Part shown: piece by piece, positions 6,882 through 12,704 of the stretch | Position numbering within the stretch: position 1 is the first letter of the stretch | Layout of the letters: every line of letters begins with the position of its first letter | Source of the DNA: a virus | IMG/VR virus record: IMGVR_UViG_3300015371_000111 | Span: 1 to 33,508 of that record | Reading direction: 5' to 3' (one strand) | DNA length: 33,508 nt | Program-made: the position numbers and the translations under genes | Notes under the pieces: model-generated | Told to the model about the DNA's origin: nothing | What the model saw: only the letters and a program-made list of their open reading frames with translations | Databases searched by the model: none

Positions 6882-7030
6882 CCGCTCCTCCGTGTCAGCA
6901 CTGTGGTGGGGAAACACGGTTTCACTGTGTGTCGGGGACACTCACATGGTTCCGCTGCCACAGCGAGGCGTGTCCGGGCAACGACACGAAGAACTGGAGC
7001 TTGACCCCTGTAGCGAAGGAGGAGAAGTGA
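6878..7030 (+). CDS. Zinc-ribbon protein (50 aa)
   Basis: GTG start overlapping the previous stop (GTGA). CQHC, then C, then CHSEAC supply at least four Cys in 25 residues, like small treble-clef or zinc-ribbon proteins. It ends with SLTPVAKEEK, repeated at the end of the next gene. GC-rich codon use. Probably nucleic-acid or protein binding; function unknown. Confidence 0.6.
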   Translation: MTAPPCQHCGGETRFHCVSGTLTWFRCHSEACPGNDTKNWSLTPVAKEEK

Positions 7031-7155
7031 GGCGCTACGTTCCGCCGCTCTATTGCGATTGCGGCCGAACCTTCTGGACGTGGGAGGGGCTGGTGCGTTG
7101 CTTGAGGCGACACAGCGGGAGTTTGACCCCTGTAACCAGCAAGGAGACGAAATGA
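7027..7155 (+). CDS. C2H2/CCCH-like mini zinc finger (42 aa)
   Basis: GTG start in a GTGA overlap, with AAGGAGG upstream. CDCG, then a C and an H about 14-19 residues later, could form a single zinc finger. It ends SLTPVTSKETK, close to the preceding gene's tail. The small size and stop overlap (ATGA) fit the cassette. Function unknown. Confidence 0.55.
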   Translation: MRRYVPPLYCDCGRTFWTWEGLVRCLRRHSGSLTPVTSKETK

Positions 7156-7358
7156 GCGAGCCACGCATGTATCTACTCGATTGCGGTCACCCGACGTGGT
7201 TCGCGGCCACCATTGACGCGATTGGCCTCTGGGACGGTTGCCCGTCTGGTTGCGACGGGTGGCACCTCGTTGTTTCCGAGGCGACAGCGCGGGAGCAGCG
7301 GCGGCAGGAGTTGGCGGATGCCCTCGATTTCGAGCGGCTGATTCGGAACCAGTCGTGA
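7152..7358 (+). CDS. Cys/His-containing small protein (68 aa)
   Basis: ATG in an ATGA overlap, with AAGGAG upstream. LDCGHPTW, then CPSGCDGWH, could bind zinc; the C-terminus is a charged helix. This is typical of small phage zinc-binding ORFans. The stop overlaps the next GTG start as GTGA. Confidence 0.55.
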   Translation: MSEPRMYLLDCGHPTWFAATIDAIGLWDGCPSGCDGWHLVVSEATAREQRRQELADALDFERLIRNQS

Positions 7359-7804
7359 CGCTTGAACGCAGACAGGTGGAGCGGTTGTTGGCGCGTGTAG
7401 ACGAGTCCGAGCGCATGGGCCAACTGGAACTGACGTTGCCGAAGGTTCGTGCTCTCTGTGAGGGGTGGCTTGCCCAACAAGACGCACTAGAAGCAGCAGA
7501 GACGTGGCGCAAAGATGTGTGGCAACGCGCCGATGCTGCTGAGGCTCGGGTGGCTGCCCAGGAGCAGGGGCGGCGCGAGTTGACGGGCCGACTGTTCAGG
7601 GAACGCGAACGCTCTGACGCCCTTGCTGCGCGGGTGGCTGCCCAACAACGAGCCATAGATGAACTGGAGCAGGCGCTTGTCGGCGTCACGCAAGACCTTG
7701 AGGCGGCGTTGGAAGACGGAATGCTGCCCCGCAGCGATTACATCGAGGCGCGTCTTGCCCGGTGCCAGGAGGCGCTGTTGTCTATCAACGAGGAGCAGAA
7801 GTGA
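7355..7804 (+). CDS. Coiled-coil protein (149 aa)
   Basis: GTG start in a GTGA overlap. Almost the whole chain is heptad-like Ala/Leu/Glu/Arg sequence (AAEARVAAQEQ...DALAARVAAQQ), so it should form a long coiled coil. A near repeat of (A/L)xARVAAQ(E/Q)Q is visible. It is the last gene with the GC-rich composition. Possibly a scaffold or oligomerisation factor; no family recognised. Confidence 0.6.
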   Translation: MTLERRQVERLLARVDESERMGQLELTLPKVRALCEGWLAQQDALEAAETWRKDVWQRADAAEARVAAQEQGRRELTGRLFRERERSDALAARVAAQQRAIDELEQALVGVTQDLEAALEDGMLPRSDYIEARLARCQEALLSINEEQK

Positions 7805-8073
7805 AAAACCAAGAAGCCATAGGAGAAAGACTTCTCTGGATGAAAAAGGATTTTCCCAACAAGCCGATTACCGAATTGGCTGACATCCTCTTTGTCCAGA
7901 TCAGGGATGGATATGACCATCTTCCAGAAAACCCCAAACACGAATCAATGGGAACAGAGACAGCAGAGGTTTACCGACAGCACCTAAGGGAACAAGGGGA
8001 TAGATATTCATTGGAAATGTTGGAACACCTAGAGAAAGGTGTACCCCTTGCAGAAGACCCTGGCGGAAATTAG
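7801..8073 (+). CDS. Hypothetical protein (90 aa)
   Basis: GTG start overlapping the coiled-coil stop (GTGA). Base composition falls back to that of the rest of the phage here, so the GC-rich insertion ends at this junction. The product is helical and charged, with no recognised motif. It overlaps the UDG gene by 35 nt. Confidence 0.6.
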   Translation: MKNQEAIGERLLWMKKDFPNKPITELADILFVQIRDGYDHLPENPKHESMGTETAEVYRQHLREQGDRYSLEMLEHLEKGVPLAEDPGGN

Positions 8074-8617
8074 AGACCCTAAGTGTTCTCTTTGTCCTCT
8101 TCATCTAAAAGCGCGTTCGGTATGCGTACCCGGAGAGGGTCGCGCACAAATACCCGTGATGATTCTGGGGGAAGCACCGGGCCGGGACGAAGATCGTCTT
8201 GGGCGTCCTTTTGTGGGACGCTCAGGGAAGCTTTTAAGAACCTCTTTACAGAAAGCTGGTCTTCCACTGTCTCAATGCTACCTCACAAATTCGGTAAAAT
8301 GCTTCCCTGATGGAACTCCATCTAAAGAAGAGAAACTTGTGTGCGTCTCCAATTATCTTCGGAAGGAGATATTGCATTTACAGCCACGTCTCATTCTCAC
8401 TTTGGGAAACACGGCCCTCTCAGCGGTCACAACCTACTCCAAAATCGGAGAGGTTCGTGCTGAAATCCTTACCGCGCTTGTTCCCGGCAGGCCGCTGGTT
8501 TTCCCGACCTGGCATCCTGCGTACCTGCTCAGAAACCCTAAGGCTATGGCCGATTGGGAAGAAGACCTTCTCAAATTTGCAATCCTAGTTAAGCTGGAGC
8601 TAGGTCTTGGACTCTGA
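8039..8617 (+). CDS. Family 4-type uracil-DNA glycosylase
   Basis: 192 residues. C16-x2-C19, C88 and C102 match the four Cys that hold the 4Fe-4S cluster of family 4 UDGs. GEAPGRDED..GRPFVG (44-60) is motif A, CYLTNSVKC contains the conserved Asn, and WHPAYLL (H159) is motif B. It excises uracil from DNA, which may protect the phage genome or degrade host DNA. Start GTG at 8039, after GAGAAAG; a TTG at 8048 is possible. Confidence 0.88.
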   Translation: MYPLQKTLAEIRDPKCSLCPLHLKARSVCVPGEGRAQIPVMILGEAPGRDEDRLGRPFVGRSGKLLRTSLQKAGLPLSQCYLTNSVKCFPDGTPSKEEKLVCVSNYLRKEILHLQPRLILTLGNTALSAVTTYSKIGEVRAEILTALVPGRPLVFPTWHPAYLLRNPKAMADWEEDLLKFAILVKLELGLGL

Positions 8618-8933
8618 ACTTAGGCGGTATCTAAAAGCGGAAATCTCTCGCGTTCAGCTAGAGAGGTATCTGCGTGAGAAGAAAATAGAGCTAGAGGAAA
8701 ACGGCTATGCCCATGGGGAGCCGCGAACCTATAAGCGTGGATGCCGCTGTGACGAGTGCAGAGCGGCTATCGCCAGGCAGAGAGCAGATTCCCGAAGCAA
8801 GAGAAAAAGAGAGGTATCCCACGGAACCACAGCTATGTATAAATACGGCTGCCGCTGTCCCTCCTGTGTCGAAGCTAAAAAGGTCTATGACCATGCCTAC
8901 CGTGCTAGACTGAGAGGCCATGCCGAACCTTAA
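8607..8933 (+). CDS. Duplicated HG..YxxGCRCxxC motif protein
   Basis: 108 residues from a TTG at 8607. Two tandem units, HGEPRTYKRGCRCDECRAA and HGTTAMYKYGCRCPSCVEA, are separated by basic residues. This short Cys pair motif is common in actinobacteriophage proteins and may bind zinc and nucleic acid. It is one of the host clues. It overlaps both neighbours slightly. Exact role unknown. Confidence 0.7.
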   Translation: MDSELRRYLKAEISRVQLERYLREKKIELEENGYAHGEPRTYKRGCRCDECRAAIARQRADSRSKRKREVSHGTTAMYKYGCRCPSCVEAKKVYDHAYRARLRGHAEP

Positions 8934-9534
8934 GATTCAGCTTAATATCGGCCCAGAGCAGGCAGATAACTGTCACGGAAAGGCTCATAAGAGCCTTATT
9001 GTCTGGCATGAAACAGTGTCAGCACAGGCGGAGGGACTTAAAGACCTTAGGGCTATTTCTTCCTTCCTGGACAATCTTCAGTACGGCATCCACGGAATCG
9101 TGGACAATGAAGGAAACATTGCCTGGGCAAAAGGTCTAGGGCGCTGCATCTTCTGGCATACCTCTTCAGGCCGAGGAATGGTCAACACACGAGGAATTGG
9201 TATTGAGAATATCTCCAGAGTGATGATGGATTTTTCATCAAGAGCAGCAAGAATCAAGGCATGGCTGCACATGGACAAAGAAATTAACGCTCTGGCAAAG
9301 CTGACAGCAGCTATCTCTAATACCCATGGGATTCCTTTGAATGACTCAAACGGGGCTGTTCCTGGAGTAACCACTCATTGGGAGGTAACACACACTTATG
9401 GCATCGTGGGAGGACACGTCGATTGCCACCCTACTCACCTAGGGGGATATTTCCCCAAGCGGCTTGTCCTGAAGATTGCTAAGAGATATAAGCGTCTGGG
9501 CTACCGTCTTCCCCCAGCTTCTCAGGGCCTATAG
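8920..9534 (+). CDS. N-acetylmuramoyl-L-alanine amidase (endolysin)
   Basis: 204 residues, amidase_2/PGRP fold. LIVWHET (H30) supplies the first zinc ligand, GIGIENI the central strand, and THWEVTHTYGIVGGHVDCHP the later ligands (H166 and D168 or C169). It cleaves the bond between muramic acid and the stem peptide for host lysis. No signal peptide or obvious wall-binding domain is seen beyond a short basic C-terminus. Next to it are a small exported peptide and a convergent membrane gene, so the area is a lysis locus. Confidence 0.85.
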   Translation: MPNLKIQLNIGPEQADNCHGKAHKSLIVWHETVSAQAEGLKDLRAISSFLDNLQYGIHGIVDNEGNIAWAKGLGRCIFWHTSSGRGMVNTRGIGIENISRVMMDFSSRAARIKAWLHMDKEINALAKLTAAISNTHGIPLNDSNGAVPGVTTHWEVTHTYGIVGGHVDCHPTHLGGYFPKRLVLKIAKRYKRLGYRLPPASQGL

Positions 9535-9543
9535 GATGGAGCT

Positions 9544-9678
9544 ATGAAGAAAATCATCGCCCTCTGCTTCATTGTTCTCACTCTAGGCCCCTCTACAGCG
9601 TCGGTAGTCGCAGGCCCTAGTGACGGCGCTGATCTTCGCGCAGCTTCCTGGAACTGCTCTCCCTGCCCTCGCTTTTAA
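9544..9678 (+). CDS. Small exported peptide (44 aa)
   Basis: ATG at 9544 with GGAG nearby. The N-terminus MKKIIALCFIVLTLG is a classic signal peptide with likely cleavage near AS-VVA. The mature part is about 20 residues and contains a CSPC pair. A C at residue 8 does not fit a lipobox. It follows the amidase gene directly, so an accessory lysis or envelope role is possible. It ends in a 4-nt convergent overlap with the next gene. Confidence 0.55.
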   Translation: MKKIIALCFIVLTLGPSTASVVAGPSDGADLRAASWNCSPCPRF

Positions 9679-9863
9679 TCTTCATGCTCTACAGGTGTCT
9701 CTGCTGAGTAGGCTCCCCAGTGGCCTACGAAGTTAGCGTAAATAGAGACAGCCACCAAATAAGGAACCTGCCAGGATTTAGGGAGAAACCAAACCAAGAT
9801 CATCTGGCTAACCCAAAAGAGCATTAAAGCACCATGAATCCGCCTGCGATCTTTGGCTTTCAT
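9675..9863 (-). CDS. Two-TM small membrane protein (holin candidate)
   Basis: 62 residues with a basic N-terminus, two hydrophobic segments (about 12-28 and 33-50) and an acidic C-terminus, the layout of class II holins. Its start overlaps the upstream lysin stop as TAATG, so the two are co-translated. A holin would release the amidase or the adjacent lysin. Topology is seen; function is inferred. Confidence 0.6.
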   Translation of the reverse strand: MKAKDRRRIHGALMLFWVSQMILVWFLPKSWQVPYLVAVSIYANFVGHWGAYSAETPVEHED

Positions 9864-10744
9864 TACCTTCCTCCAGACAGTGTTCGATACAGCTTCATAA
9901 GCAGCTTTGGGTTTCCGCCTACGTCAATAGCCTCTCCAACAGGTCTGCCGTGGGACATACCAAGTCTTCGGTAGTGGTAGGAGTTCTTTACATGAACGGG
10001 GTCTTCATGATCCACATAAGGGTTCTCAGAGACCCTAAGGCCCAGTCTTTTAGCCAGGGCGATAGCCCTCAGCATCTGATTCAGGTTGGTAAAGGCAGCG
10101 TGAACGTGGTCTTCATGGTTAGGCACAGCCCCTACCTTCTGGCCGTTCTTTAGGGCTAGATTGCGGTAGAAGAGTTCTACAGGGCTAAATCCCCCACCCA
10201 TAGCTGGGGCACCCCCAGGGCGTCCGAGGGGCTGAGAAGGGCTTAGAGAGCCTCCTGGGGGCATCTGAGGCTTGAATAGCTCTGTGGGTAGCTGTCCTCC
10301 TGCAAGTACAGCCTGGAGCAAGCTGTTAGTATCCGTCTGTGGGGGGGCGGTTCCGACTCTTGTGGGAAGAACGGGTGCCCCCGCTCCCCCTCTTTGATAA
10401 TGAGCAATCGCTTTGGCGATTTCAGAGGCTGGGTCAGCAGGCCGCTCAAACCGGCTGACAATAGCCCTGATAGCCTCAGGCCCCTGGAGGTTTCCTGCTA
10501 CGCTTTTAATCCGTGAAAGAGCGTAAAGAAGACCAGGGCGAGACCAAGCCCAAGCATTGCGATTTCCCTGGATGCCGCGAGGAAAGGCACCACCTACATG
10601 GAGTTGGAACGGCCCGAAGGAAGTGCCACCGTCCCCCACTCGACCTGACAGACCCTCCTGTGCGGCTACAGACAACACCGCTCTTGGGTCTCGGATTCCT
10701 AGTTGTCGGGCCAACTGAATAATCAGGTTTGAACGAGAAGCCAT
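9863..10744 (-). CDS. Two-domain peptidoglycan lysin (lysozyme-like plus M15-like)
   Basis: 293 residues. The N-terminal SVAAQEGLSG (E30), then DGGTSFGPFQLH, fits a lysozyme-like or SLT catalytic core with E30 as acid. A Gly/Pro-rich linker (about 130-195) follows. The C-terminus has HVHAAFT and SYHYRRLGMSHGRPVGEAIDVGG, similar to D-Ala-D-Ala peptidase M15 zinc sites. Such fusions occur in virion-associated or entry lysins. A TAGAAT box sits 6 nt before the ATG, suggesting a leaderless message. Confidence 0.7.
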   Translation of the reverse strand: MASRSNLIIQLARQLGIRDPRAVLSVAAQEGLSGRVGDGGTSFGPFQLHVGGAFPRGIQGNRNAWAWSRPGLLYALSRIKSVAGNLQGPEAIRAIVSRFERPADPASEIAKAIAHYQRGGAGAPVLPTRVGTAPPQTDTNSLLQAVLAGGQLPTELFKPQMPPGGSLSPSQPLGRPGGAPAMGGGFSPVELFYRNLALKNGQKVGAVPNHEDHVHAAFTNLNQMLRAIALAKRLGLRVSENPYVDHEDPVHVKNSYHYRRLGMSHGRPVGEAIDVGGNPKLLMKLYRTLSGGR

Positions 10745-10750
10745 AGGGGT

Positions 10751-10756
10751 ATTCTA
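10751..10756 (-). promoter_or_regulatory. Leaderless -10 box TAGAAT for the lysin gene
   Basis: TAGAAT, 6-nt spacer, ATG at 10744. No Shine-Dalgarno site. Same geometry as the other leaderless starts in this window. Confidence 0.6.
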
Positions 10757-10831
10757 GTTTTGTGTATAGTGCTTGACTCAGTGGGACAGATTCATCAATC
10801 GCTTCACCGCACCTTGACAATCGGCGTCTTT

Positions 10832-10916
10832 GGAAGGAATCCCGCGTGGGCGGGAGGAGAGTTGCTACCTCTCTGCGGTCTTACCGGCCAGGTGGGTTCG
10901 ACTCCCACTCCTTCCT
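10832..10916 (+). tRNA. tRNA-Ser (GCT)
   Basis: Acceptor GGAAGGA pairs with TCCTTCC. Anticodon loop TTGCTAC. A long variable arm and T loop TTCGACT fit a class II serine tRNA. First gene of the array; no encoded CCA. Confidence 0.9.
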
Positions 10917-10918
10917 TT

Positions 10919-11003
10919 GGTGGGTCGCAAGGTCGGCGTGCTTATCGGTCTTGAAAACCGTGATGGGTTTCCACCCGTAGAGGTTCCATCCCTCTACCCA
11001 CCG
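10919..11003 (+). tRNA. tRNA-Ser (TGA)
   Basis: Acceptor GGTGGGT/ACCCACC, anticodon loop CTTGAAA, long variable arm, T loop TTCCATC and discriminator G, all as expected for serine. Confidence 0.9.
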
Positions 11004-11004
11004 C

Positions 11005-11076
11005 TCCCCCGTGGTCTAACGGCAAGGATTCCAGGCTTTCAACCTGGCGGCGAGAGTTCGATTCTCTCCGGGGGGA
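11005..11076 (+). tRNA. tRNA-Glu (TTC)
   Basis: Acceptor TCCCCCG/CGGGGGG, anticodon stem CCAGG/CCTGG with loop CTTTCAA, T stem GAGAG/CTCTC. Confidence 0.92.
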
Positions 11077-11080
11077 TCAT

Positions 11081-11154
11081 CTGACTGTAGCTTAGCCTGG
11101 GAAAGCACCTGCTTTGGGAGCAGGGGAGCGAAGGTTCGAATCCTTCCAGTCAGA
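11081..11154 (+). tRNA. tRNA-Pro (TGG)
   Basis: Acceptor CTGACTG/CAGTCAG, anticodon stem CCTGC/GCAGG with loop TTTGGGA, T loop TTCGAAT. Confidence 0.92.
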
Positions 11155-11159
11155 CCTTT

Positions 11160-11231
11160 GCGGGGCAGGTGTCATTGGTTGCACGTCTGCCTTCCAAGCA
11201 GCAGGACAGAGTTCGATTCTCTGGCCCCGCA
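11160..11231 (+). tRNA. tRNA-Gly (TCC)
   Basis: Acceptor GCGGGGC/GCCCCGC, anticodon loop CTTCCAA, T stem CAGAG/CTCTG. Confidence 0.92.
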
Positions 11232-11236
11232 TACAT

Positions 11237-11308
11237 TCCGAGATAGTTCAGCGGTAGAACGTCTCCCTGTTAAGGAGAATGTCCCTGGTTCGATCCCAGG
11301 TCTCGGAG
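11237..11308 (+). tRNA. tRNA-Asn (GTT)
   Basis: Acceptor TCCGAGA/TCTCGGA, anticodon stem TCTCC/GGAGA with loop CTGTTAA, discriminator G. Confidence 0.92.
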
Positions 11309-11339
11309 CTTGCTTCGCAAGATCAACGCGGAGCGTTTT
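11309..11339 (+). other. Two tandem mini-hairpins between tRNA genes
   Basis: CTTGC-TTC-GCAAG (11309-11321) and AACGC-GGA-GCGTT followed by TT (11325-11339). They lie between tRNA-Asn and tRNA-Thr and may guide processing or cause partial termination. Confidence 0.5.
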
Positions 11340-11411
11340 GGCCGCTTAGTTCAACAAGCAGAATACCTGTCTTGTAAACAGGGGGAGAGGGTGCAAGTCC
11401 TTCAGTGGCCT
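11340..11411 (+). tRNA. tRNA-Thr (TGT)
   Basis: Acceptor GGCCGCT/AGTGGCC, anticodon stem CCTGT/ACAGG with loop CTTGTAA. The T loop is TGCAAGT instead of TTCRA, which is unusual. Confidence 0.88.
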
Positions 11412-11413
11412 CT

Positions 11414-11487
11414 TGGGGGTTTGGTGATAAAGGGAGCATTTCGCGCTTGCAACGCGAAGGTCAGGGTTCGATTCCCTGAACCTCCAC
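11414..11487 (+). tRNA. tRNA-Ala (TGC)
   Basis: Acceptor TGGGGGT/ACCTCCA, anticodon stem TCGCG/CGCGA with loop CTTGCAA, T loop TTCGATT. It lacks the canonical G3-U70 pair at the usual position, though a G-T pair is present at position 4. Confidence 0.9.
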
Positions 11488-11492
11488 TCCAA

Positions 11493-11564
11493 TGTCCAGT
11501 ACGTCAGCGGGAGACTACCTCTCTTACAAAGAGGAGGACGCTGGTTCGAATCCAGCCTGGACAA
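11493..11564 (+). tRNA. tRNA-Val (TAC)
   Basis: Acceptor TGTCCAG/CTGGACA, anticodon stem CCTCT/AGAGG with loop CTTACAA, T stem GCTGG/CCAGC. Confidence 0.92.
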
Positions 11565-11566
11565 TA

Positions 11567-11641
11567 TGGCTCTCTAGCTTAATTGGGAAAGCTCCTGGCT
11601 CTTAACCAGGACGATAAAGGTTCAAAGCCTTTGGGAGCCAC
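11567..11641 (+). tRNA. tRNA-Lys (CTT)
   Basis: Acceptor TGGCTCT/GGAGCCA, anticodon stem CCTGG/CCAGG with loop CTCTTAA; T loop TTCAAAG. Confidence 0.9.
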
Positions 11642-11644
11642 TTT

Positions 11645-11716
11645 GGGCTGGTAGTTCAGCGGAAGAACAGCAGGCTTCGAACCTGTATGCCGGGGGTTCA
11701 AATCCCTCTCAGCCCT
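11645..11716 (+). tRNA. tRNA-Arg (TCG)
   Basis: Acceptor GGGCTGG/TCAGCCC, anticodon stem GCAGG/CCTGT with loop CTTCGAA, T loop TTCAAAT. Confidence 0.9.
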
Positions 11717-11726
11717 TGATTCACCT

Positions 11727-11798
11727 GGGTCTTTAGCTCAGTGGAAAGAGCAGCGGGTTTCTACCCCGCGAGCGAAGGTTCGATCCCTTCAAGACCCT
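11727..11798 (+). tRNA. tRNA-Arg (TCT)
   Basis: Acceptor GGGTCTT/AAGACCC, anticodon stem GCGGG/CCCGC with loop TTTCTAC, T loop TTCGATC. Confidence 0.92.
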
Positions 11799-11800
11799 TA

Positions 11801-11842
11801 TTCCACATATGTGGAACCATGTGGAGTTAATGTGGAATTAAC
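11801..11842 (+). repeat. Palindrome and three phased ATGTGGA repeats in the tRNA array
   Basis: TTCCACATATGTGGAA (11801-11816) is a perfect 16-bp palindrome. ATGTGGA recurs at 11809, 11819 and 11830, at spacings of 10 and 11 bp, about one helix turn. GTTAAT-GTGGA-ATTAAC is a further inverted repeat. It lies in the longest gap of the array. This geometry suits an operator. Confidence 0.65.
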
Positions 11843-11844
11843 TT

Positions 11845-11918
11845 GGGACTCTGGTGTAATCGGTAAGACACATCGGTCTGAAAAGCCGAAGGACTAGGTT
11901 CAAATCCTAGGGGTTCCG
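11845..11918 (+). tRNA. tRNA-Phe (GAA)
   Basis: Acceptor GGGACTC/GGGTTCC with two wobbles, anticodon loop CTGAAAA, T stem CTAGG/CCTAG. Confidence 0.88.
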
Positions 11919-11924
11919 CTTCAC

Positions 11925-11999
11925 GCATACCAGGCTAGCTGGTGGCTTGGCACCACTCTGATAAGGTGGCAGAGCTAGGTTCGATTCCTAGGGTATGCA
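11925..11999 (+). tRNA. tRNA-Ile (GAT)
   Basis: Acceptor GCATACC/GGTATGC, anticodon stem CCACT/GGTGG with loop CTGATAA, T stem CTAGG/CCTAG. Confidence 0.9.
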
Positions 12000-12001
12000 T
12001 T

Positions 12002-12073
12002 GCCTTCATCGTTCAGCGGCAAGGACATCCCCCTGTCGAGGGGAAGACCGGAGTTCGATTCTCCGTGGAGGCG
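12002..12073 (+). tRNA. tRNA-Asp (GTC)
   Basis: Acceptor GCCTTCA/TGGAGGC, anticodon stem TCCCC/GGGGA with loop CTGTCGA, discriminator G. Confidence 0.92.
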
Positions 12074-12076
12074 CTT

Positions 12077-12150
12077 GGGCTGTTAGCTTCAATAGGCAAA
12101 GCACGGGCCTTTTAAGCCATGAGTTGAGGGTTCGAATCCTTCACAGCCCA
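12077..12150 (+). tRNA. tRNA-Lys (TTT)
   Basis: Acceptor GGGCTGT/ACAGCCC. Anticodon loop CTTTTAA has only three firm stem pairs (GGC/GCC) and two mismatches, so the anticodon stem is weak. T loop TTCGAAT. Confidence 0.85.
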
Positions 12151-12153
12151 CTT

Positions 12154-12232
12154 GGGTATCTCGGTTCTGGTGAACCAGCGGGGCTGTAACCCCCGTGCCT
12201 CTGGTAGCGTGGTTCGATCCCACGGGTACCCA
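12154..12232 (+). tRNA. tRNA-Tyr (GTA)
   Basis: Acceptor GGGTATC/GGTACCC, anticodon stem CGGGG/CCCCG with loop CTGTAAC, and a long variable arm, as in bacterial tRNA-Tyr. Confidence 0.9.
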
Positions 12233-12233
12233 C

Positions 12234-12304
12234 TCCTCCCGACTCAGACGGCAAGAGGCGGGGCTGCAAACCTCGTTAACTCGGTTCGACTCCGAGGGGA
12301 GGGT
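12234..12304 (+). tRNA. tRNA-Cys (GCA)
   Basis: Acceptor TCCTCCC/GGGAGGG, anticodon stem CGGGG/CCTCG with loop CTGCAAA, T stem CTCGG/CCGAG, discriminator T as typical of cysteine. Confidence 0.9.
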
Positions 12305-12306
12305 CT

Positions 12307-12381
12307 GGGAATCTGAAGGGAATTGGTATACCTTCTTCTCTCAAAAAGAAGAGCTTGCAGGTTCGACTCCTGCGATTCCCA
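12307..12381 (+). tRNA. tRNA-Leu (CAA), short variable arm
   Basis: Acceptor GGGAATC/GATTCCC, D stem AAGG/CCTT with a leucine-like GAATTGGTATA loop, anticodon stem CTTCT/AGAAG with loop CTCAAAA. The variable region is only about five bases, unlike class II bacterial tRNA-Leu. Confidence 0.82.
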
Positions 12382-12392
12382 TAGCAAGACAA

Positions 12393-12467
12393 GGGCGGTT
12401 AACGGAAATTGGCAAACCTATCTGCCTTAGAAGCAGATGCTTCTGGGTTCGAATCCCAGGCTGCCCA
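12393..12467 (+). tRNA. tRNA-Leu (TAG), short variable arm
   Basis: Acceptor GGGCGGT/GCTGCCC with two wobbles, anticodon stem TCTGC/GCAGA with loop CTTAGAA, T stem CTGGG/CCCAG. The D loop (GAAATTGGCAAA) is leucine-like. The variable region is TGCTT, again far shorter than expected. Confidence 0.85.
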
Positions 12468-12468
12468 T

Positions 12469-12537
12469 AGAGTGAGCGTAGGTTGTGCCCATCGGTCTCC
12501 AAAACCGTATGGATAGGGTTCGAATCCCTACACTCTT
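12469..12537 (+). tRNA. tRNA-Trp (CCA), reduced D arm
   Basis: AGAGTG pairs with CACTCT, giving a clean 6-bp acceptor. Anticodon loop CTCCAAA, T stem TAGGG/CCCTA. Total length is only about 69 nt and the D arm is degenerate. Confidence 0.78.
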
Positions 12538-12542
12538 GCTTA

Positions 12543-12617
12543 CAGCGGGTAGACTAACTGGCCTAAGTCCCCTGGTTGTGATCCAGGTGAATGTTGGTTC
12601 GAACCCAACTCCGCTGA
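12543..12617 (+). tRNA. tRNA-His (GTG)
   Basis: Acceptor CAGCGGG/TCCGCTG, anticodon stem CCTGG/CCAGG with loop TTGTGAT, T stem GTTGG/CCAAC. Confidence 0.9.
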
Positions 12618-12689
12618 TCGTGGTTCGTCTAATCGGTAGGACGCTAGGCTCTGAACCTAGAAATCGAGGTTCGAATCCTTGACCATGAG
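12618..12689 (+). tRNA. tRNA-Gln (CTG)
   Basis: Acceptor TCGTGGT/ACCATGA, anticodon stem CTAGG/CCTAG with loop CTCTGAA, T stem CGAGG/CCTTG. Last gene of the array; it abuts tRNA-His with no spacer. Confidence 0.9.
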
Positions 12690-12692
12690 CTT

Positions 12693-12698
12693 TATACT
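12693..12698 (+). promoter_or_regulatory. Leaderless -10 box TATACT
   Basis: TATACT, spacer GAAGTC, ATG at 12705. It restarts transcription right after the tRNA array. Confidence 0.6.
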
Positions 12699-12704
12699 GA
12701 AGTC

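Noticed and set aside
6305-7689. Long minus-strand ORFs over the GC-rich cassette
   Set aside because: GC-rich shadow ORFs with Arg/Ser-rich random composition; the + strand genes are chained by start/stop overlaps.
11801-11842. CRISPR-like repeat
   Set aside because: Units are 7 bp with 3-4 bp between them, too short for a CRISPR array; no cas genes in the window.
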